Source of the DNA: JBBRSD01 sp038245725
GTDB taxonomy: Bacteria > Actinomycetota > Coriobacteriia > Anaerosomatales > JAAXUF01
Direction of reading: 5' to 3'
Length of the DNA stretch: 64,000 nt
Assembly (NCBI GenBank): GCA_038245725.1
Contig: JBBRSD010000001.1
Span: forward strand, 62,001-126,000
Shown: positions 62,759 to 64,000 of the stretch, in pieces
How positions within the stretch are numbered: the stretch's first letter is position 1
Layout of the letters: every line of letters starts with the position of its first letter
Translations under genes and position numbers: made by a program
Notes under the pieces: generated by a model
Seen by the model: the letters and a program-made list of their open reading frames with translations, nothing else
Databases searched by the model: none
Told to the model about the DNA's origin: nothing

Positions 62759-63032
62759 TGAGGTCACCTCGCAGGAGGGCGGCCAGCCCCGCGGTTGGTT
62801 CGGCGGGGTGCAGCATGCGCTCGACCACCCGGTCGTAGGATTCATCGGCGAGGACGATGGTGGAGGGCACCAGGTACTCAGCCGGCAGTGCGTCGGCCGC
62901 CGAGATGAACTCGTCGAGGGCCTGCTCGAGGATGTAGCCTTTCTTCAGGCCGCTCTCGCGCGCGAATTCGTCGAGCCGCCGCTTCGTCGTCTGCGAAACG
63001 TATCCCGATACCTGAACCTGCTCTTCGCCCAC
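62730..63032 (-). CDS. Ribbon-helix-helix antitoxin (DUF1778-like)
   Basis: 100 residues from the GTG at 63032, 8 bases after GGAGG; a GTG at 63041 would leave no spacing. N-terminal strand and helices VSGYVSQTTKRRLDEFARESGLKKGYILEQALDEFI make a short ribbon-helix-helix domain. The C-terminal half, SYDRVVERMLHPAEPTAGLAALLRGD, would wrap the toxin. It binds the 16-bp palindrome just upstream, so the pair controls itself. Confidence 0.85.
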   Translation of the reverse strand: MGEEQVQVSGYVSQTTKRRLDEFARESGLKKGYILEQALDEFISAADALPAEYLVPSTIVLADESYDRVVERMLHPAEPTAGLAALLRGDLSADQAPEGF

Positions 63033-63056
63033 GCGAGCCACCTCCGTGTAGAGAAT

Positions 63057-63072
63057 TCTAGCATATGCTAGA
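63057..63072. promoter_or_regulatory. Perfect 16-bp palindrome, antitoxin operator
   Basis: TCTAGCATATGCTAGA, fully self-complementary, lies 25 bases upstream of the antitoxin start. TAGAAT just downstream on the minus strand is a likely -10 box, so binding would block RNA polymerase. Confidence 0.75.
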
Positions 63073-63111
63073 CGACGTCCCCACGAACGGATTACGCGTC
63101 GGCGATGCTGC

Positions 63112-64000
63112 TCAGCACATCACGACGAGGTTCGTGAGTGCCGCGTCCACCTCGGGAAAGCGGAACGCATAACCACTCGCAAGCGCCTTGTCGGCGGACA
63201 TCTGCTGGCTCATGACCGTGTACGGGGCGACTTCGCCGAGCACCAGTTTGAGCGCGAAGCCCGGCACGGGCAGCCACGACGGGCGATGCACGACGCGGCC
63301 GACGGCAGCTGCGAAGTCGACCATGCGCACCGGGTGCGGGGTGCAGGCGTTGAGCGGGCCGCTCACGCTGTCGTTCGTGAGCGCGTGGCGGTAGAGGCCC
63401 GCGACGTCGGCGATGTGGATCCAGCTCACCCATTGCCTGCCACTGCCGATCGGGCCGCCCACGAACATGCACATCGGGAGCTGCATGCGCGGCAGCACGC
63501 CGTCGCTCCCAAGCACGATGCCGGTGCGGATCGTCGCGACGCGGCAGCCGATCTTCTCGGCGGCGAACGCGGCAGCCTCCCAGTCGATGGCGAGGTCGGC
63601 CAGGAAGTCGCCTCCGGTCGCGGCATCCTCGTGCAGGCACTCCTCGCCGCGGTCGCCGTAGATCCCCACGGCACTCCCGCCCACGTAGGCAGCGGGTCCG
63701 CCGCCCAGCGCTCGGGCCGCGCCGATCGCACGCACGATCGCGTCTGCGGTATCGATGCGGCTGCTGCGCAGCAGCTTCTTGACACGCGGATTCCAGTGGC
63801 TCGCGATGGGATAGCCGGAGAGGTTGGCAACCGCCTCAGCCGAGAAGATCGCGGCGGCCCACGGGCCGGCGTCGTCGGCCGGATCGAAGGCGACCTCGGT
63901 CACGCCAGCTGGCACGGCCACTCTGCCCGGCTGGTGTGAGAGCCACGTCACTTCGTGCCCCGCCGTCAGAAGCTGCGCTGTCAGCTCCTGTCCAATGAAC
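63112..64000 (-). CDS. TIGR01777-type SDR epimerase (5' end beyond window)
   Basis: The frame is open to the right edge; the visible part begins inside the dinucleotide-binding strand (FIGQELTAQLLTAGHEVTWLS), with the expected GGTG just outside. About 295 residues are seen. Typical YfcH marks: NLSGYPIASHWNPRVKKLLRSSRI, YVGGSAVGIYGDRG (Tyr of the active site) and GPLNACTPHPVRMVDFAAAVGRVVHRP. It is an NAD(P)-binding sugar-nucleotide-epimerase-like protein of unknown substrate. The ATG-like internal start at 63951 is not used. Confidence 0.85.
   Translation of the reverse strand, partial: FIGQELTAQLLTAGHEVTWLSHQPGRVAVPAGVTEVAFDPADDAGPWAAAIFSAEAVANLSGYPIASHWNPRVKKLLRSSRIDTADAIVRAIGAARALGGGPAAYVGGSAVGIYGDRGEECLHEDAATGGDFLADLAIDWEAAAFAAEKIGCRVATIRTGIVLGSDGVLPRMQLPMCMFVGGPIGSGRQWVSWIHIADVAGLYRHALTNDSVSGPLNACTPHPVRMVDFAAAVGRVVHRPSWLPVPGFALKLVLGEVAPYTVMSQQMSADKALASGYAFRFPEVDAALTNLVVMC

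Overview
The window is high-GC bacterial DNA with tightly packed genes, frequent ATGA/GTGA overlaps, GTG/TTG starts and purine-rich ribosome binding sites. Gene content points to an anaerobic, amino-acid-fermenting actinobacterium, probably Coriobacteriia-like (inference). It has complete histidine and ornithine fermentation, arginine deiminase with carbamate kinase, a ferredoxin-type energy-converting [NiFe] hydrogenase and a cell-wall-binding-repeat (CWB2-type) surface protein. I see no tRNA, rRNA, CRISPR array or intact insertion sequence, and no gene-free stretch above about 250 bases.

Region 1 (1-8.6 kb) is histidine breakdown: hutH-hutU-hutI plus a PatB/MalY-type PLP enzyme on the + strand, divergent from a PAS-PAS-GGDEF diguanylate cyclase followed closely by formimidoylglutamase (hutG). 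Region 2 (8.6-13.6 kb) holds a Cache-domain sensor without an output domain and a probable MarR redox regulon: marR, a double CDGSH protein, a LigB/DODA-type dioxygenase, a DUF5996-like protein and an NAD(P)H-FMN reductase. Two near-identical palindromes in the two divergent promoter regions tie these genes together.

Region 3 (13.7-29.9 kb) is an energy island. ord-ortA-ortB is followed by a seven-gene group 4 hydrogenase operon (16.6-23.7 kb), then by oraS-oraE, carbamate kinase, a GlmL-like reactivase and ornithine racemase. Ornithine would be racemised, rearranged, oxidised and thiolysed to acetyl-CoA and alanine. Ferredoxin reduced in later pyruvate oxidation could drive H2 evolution and ion pumping. 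Arginine deiminase (41.2 kb) feeds the same route.

Region 4 (29.9-37.3 kb, minus strand) has small proteins, a thioesterase, PadR, an MFS drug pump and a MarR-controlled heterodimeric ABC exporter. Region 5 (37.5-41.1 kb) is a four-gene envelope cluster with a secreted C39-like cysteine peptidase, ending at a strong hairpin. Region 6 (41.2-53.9 kb) has arcA, an ATC-hydrolase-like protein, typA, an EamA transporter, a CDGSH-Fe/S-CDGSH protein, a MerR/TipAS regulator with its operator, a large membrane phosphatase-like protein and a CWB2-type protein. Region 7 (54-64 kb) has a TetR-controlled MacB-like ABC system, a long inverted repeat, an AlkD-like repair protein, a two-domain transferase, a DEAD-box helicase, a ribbon-helix-helix/GNAT toxin-antitoxin pair and an epimerase cut by the window end.
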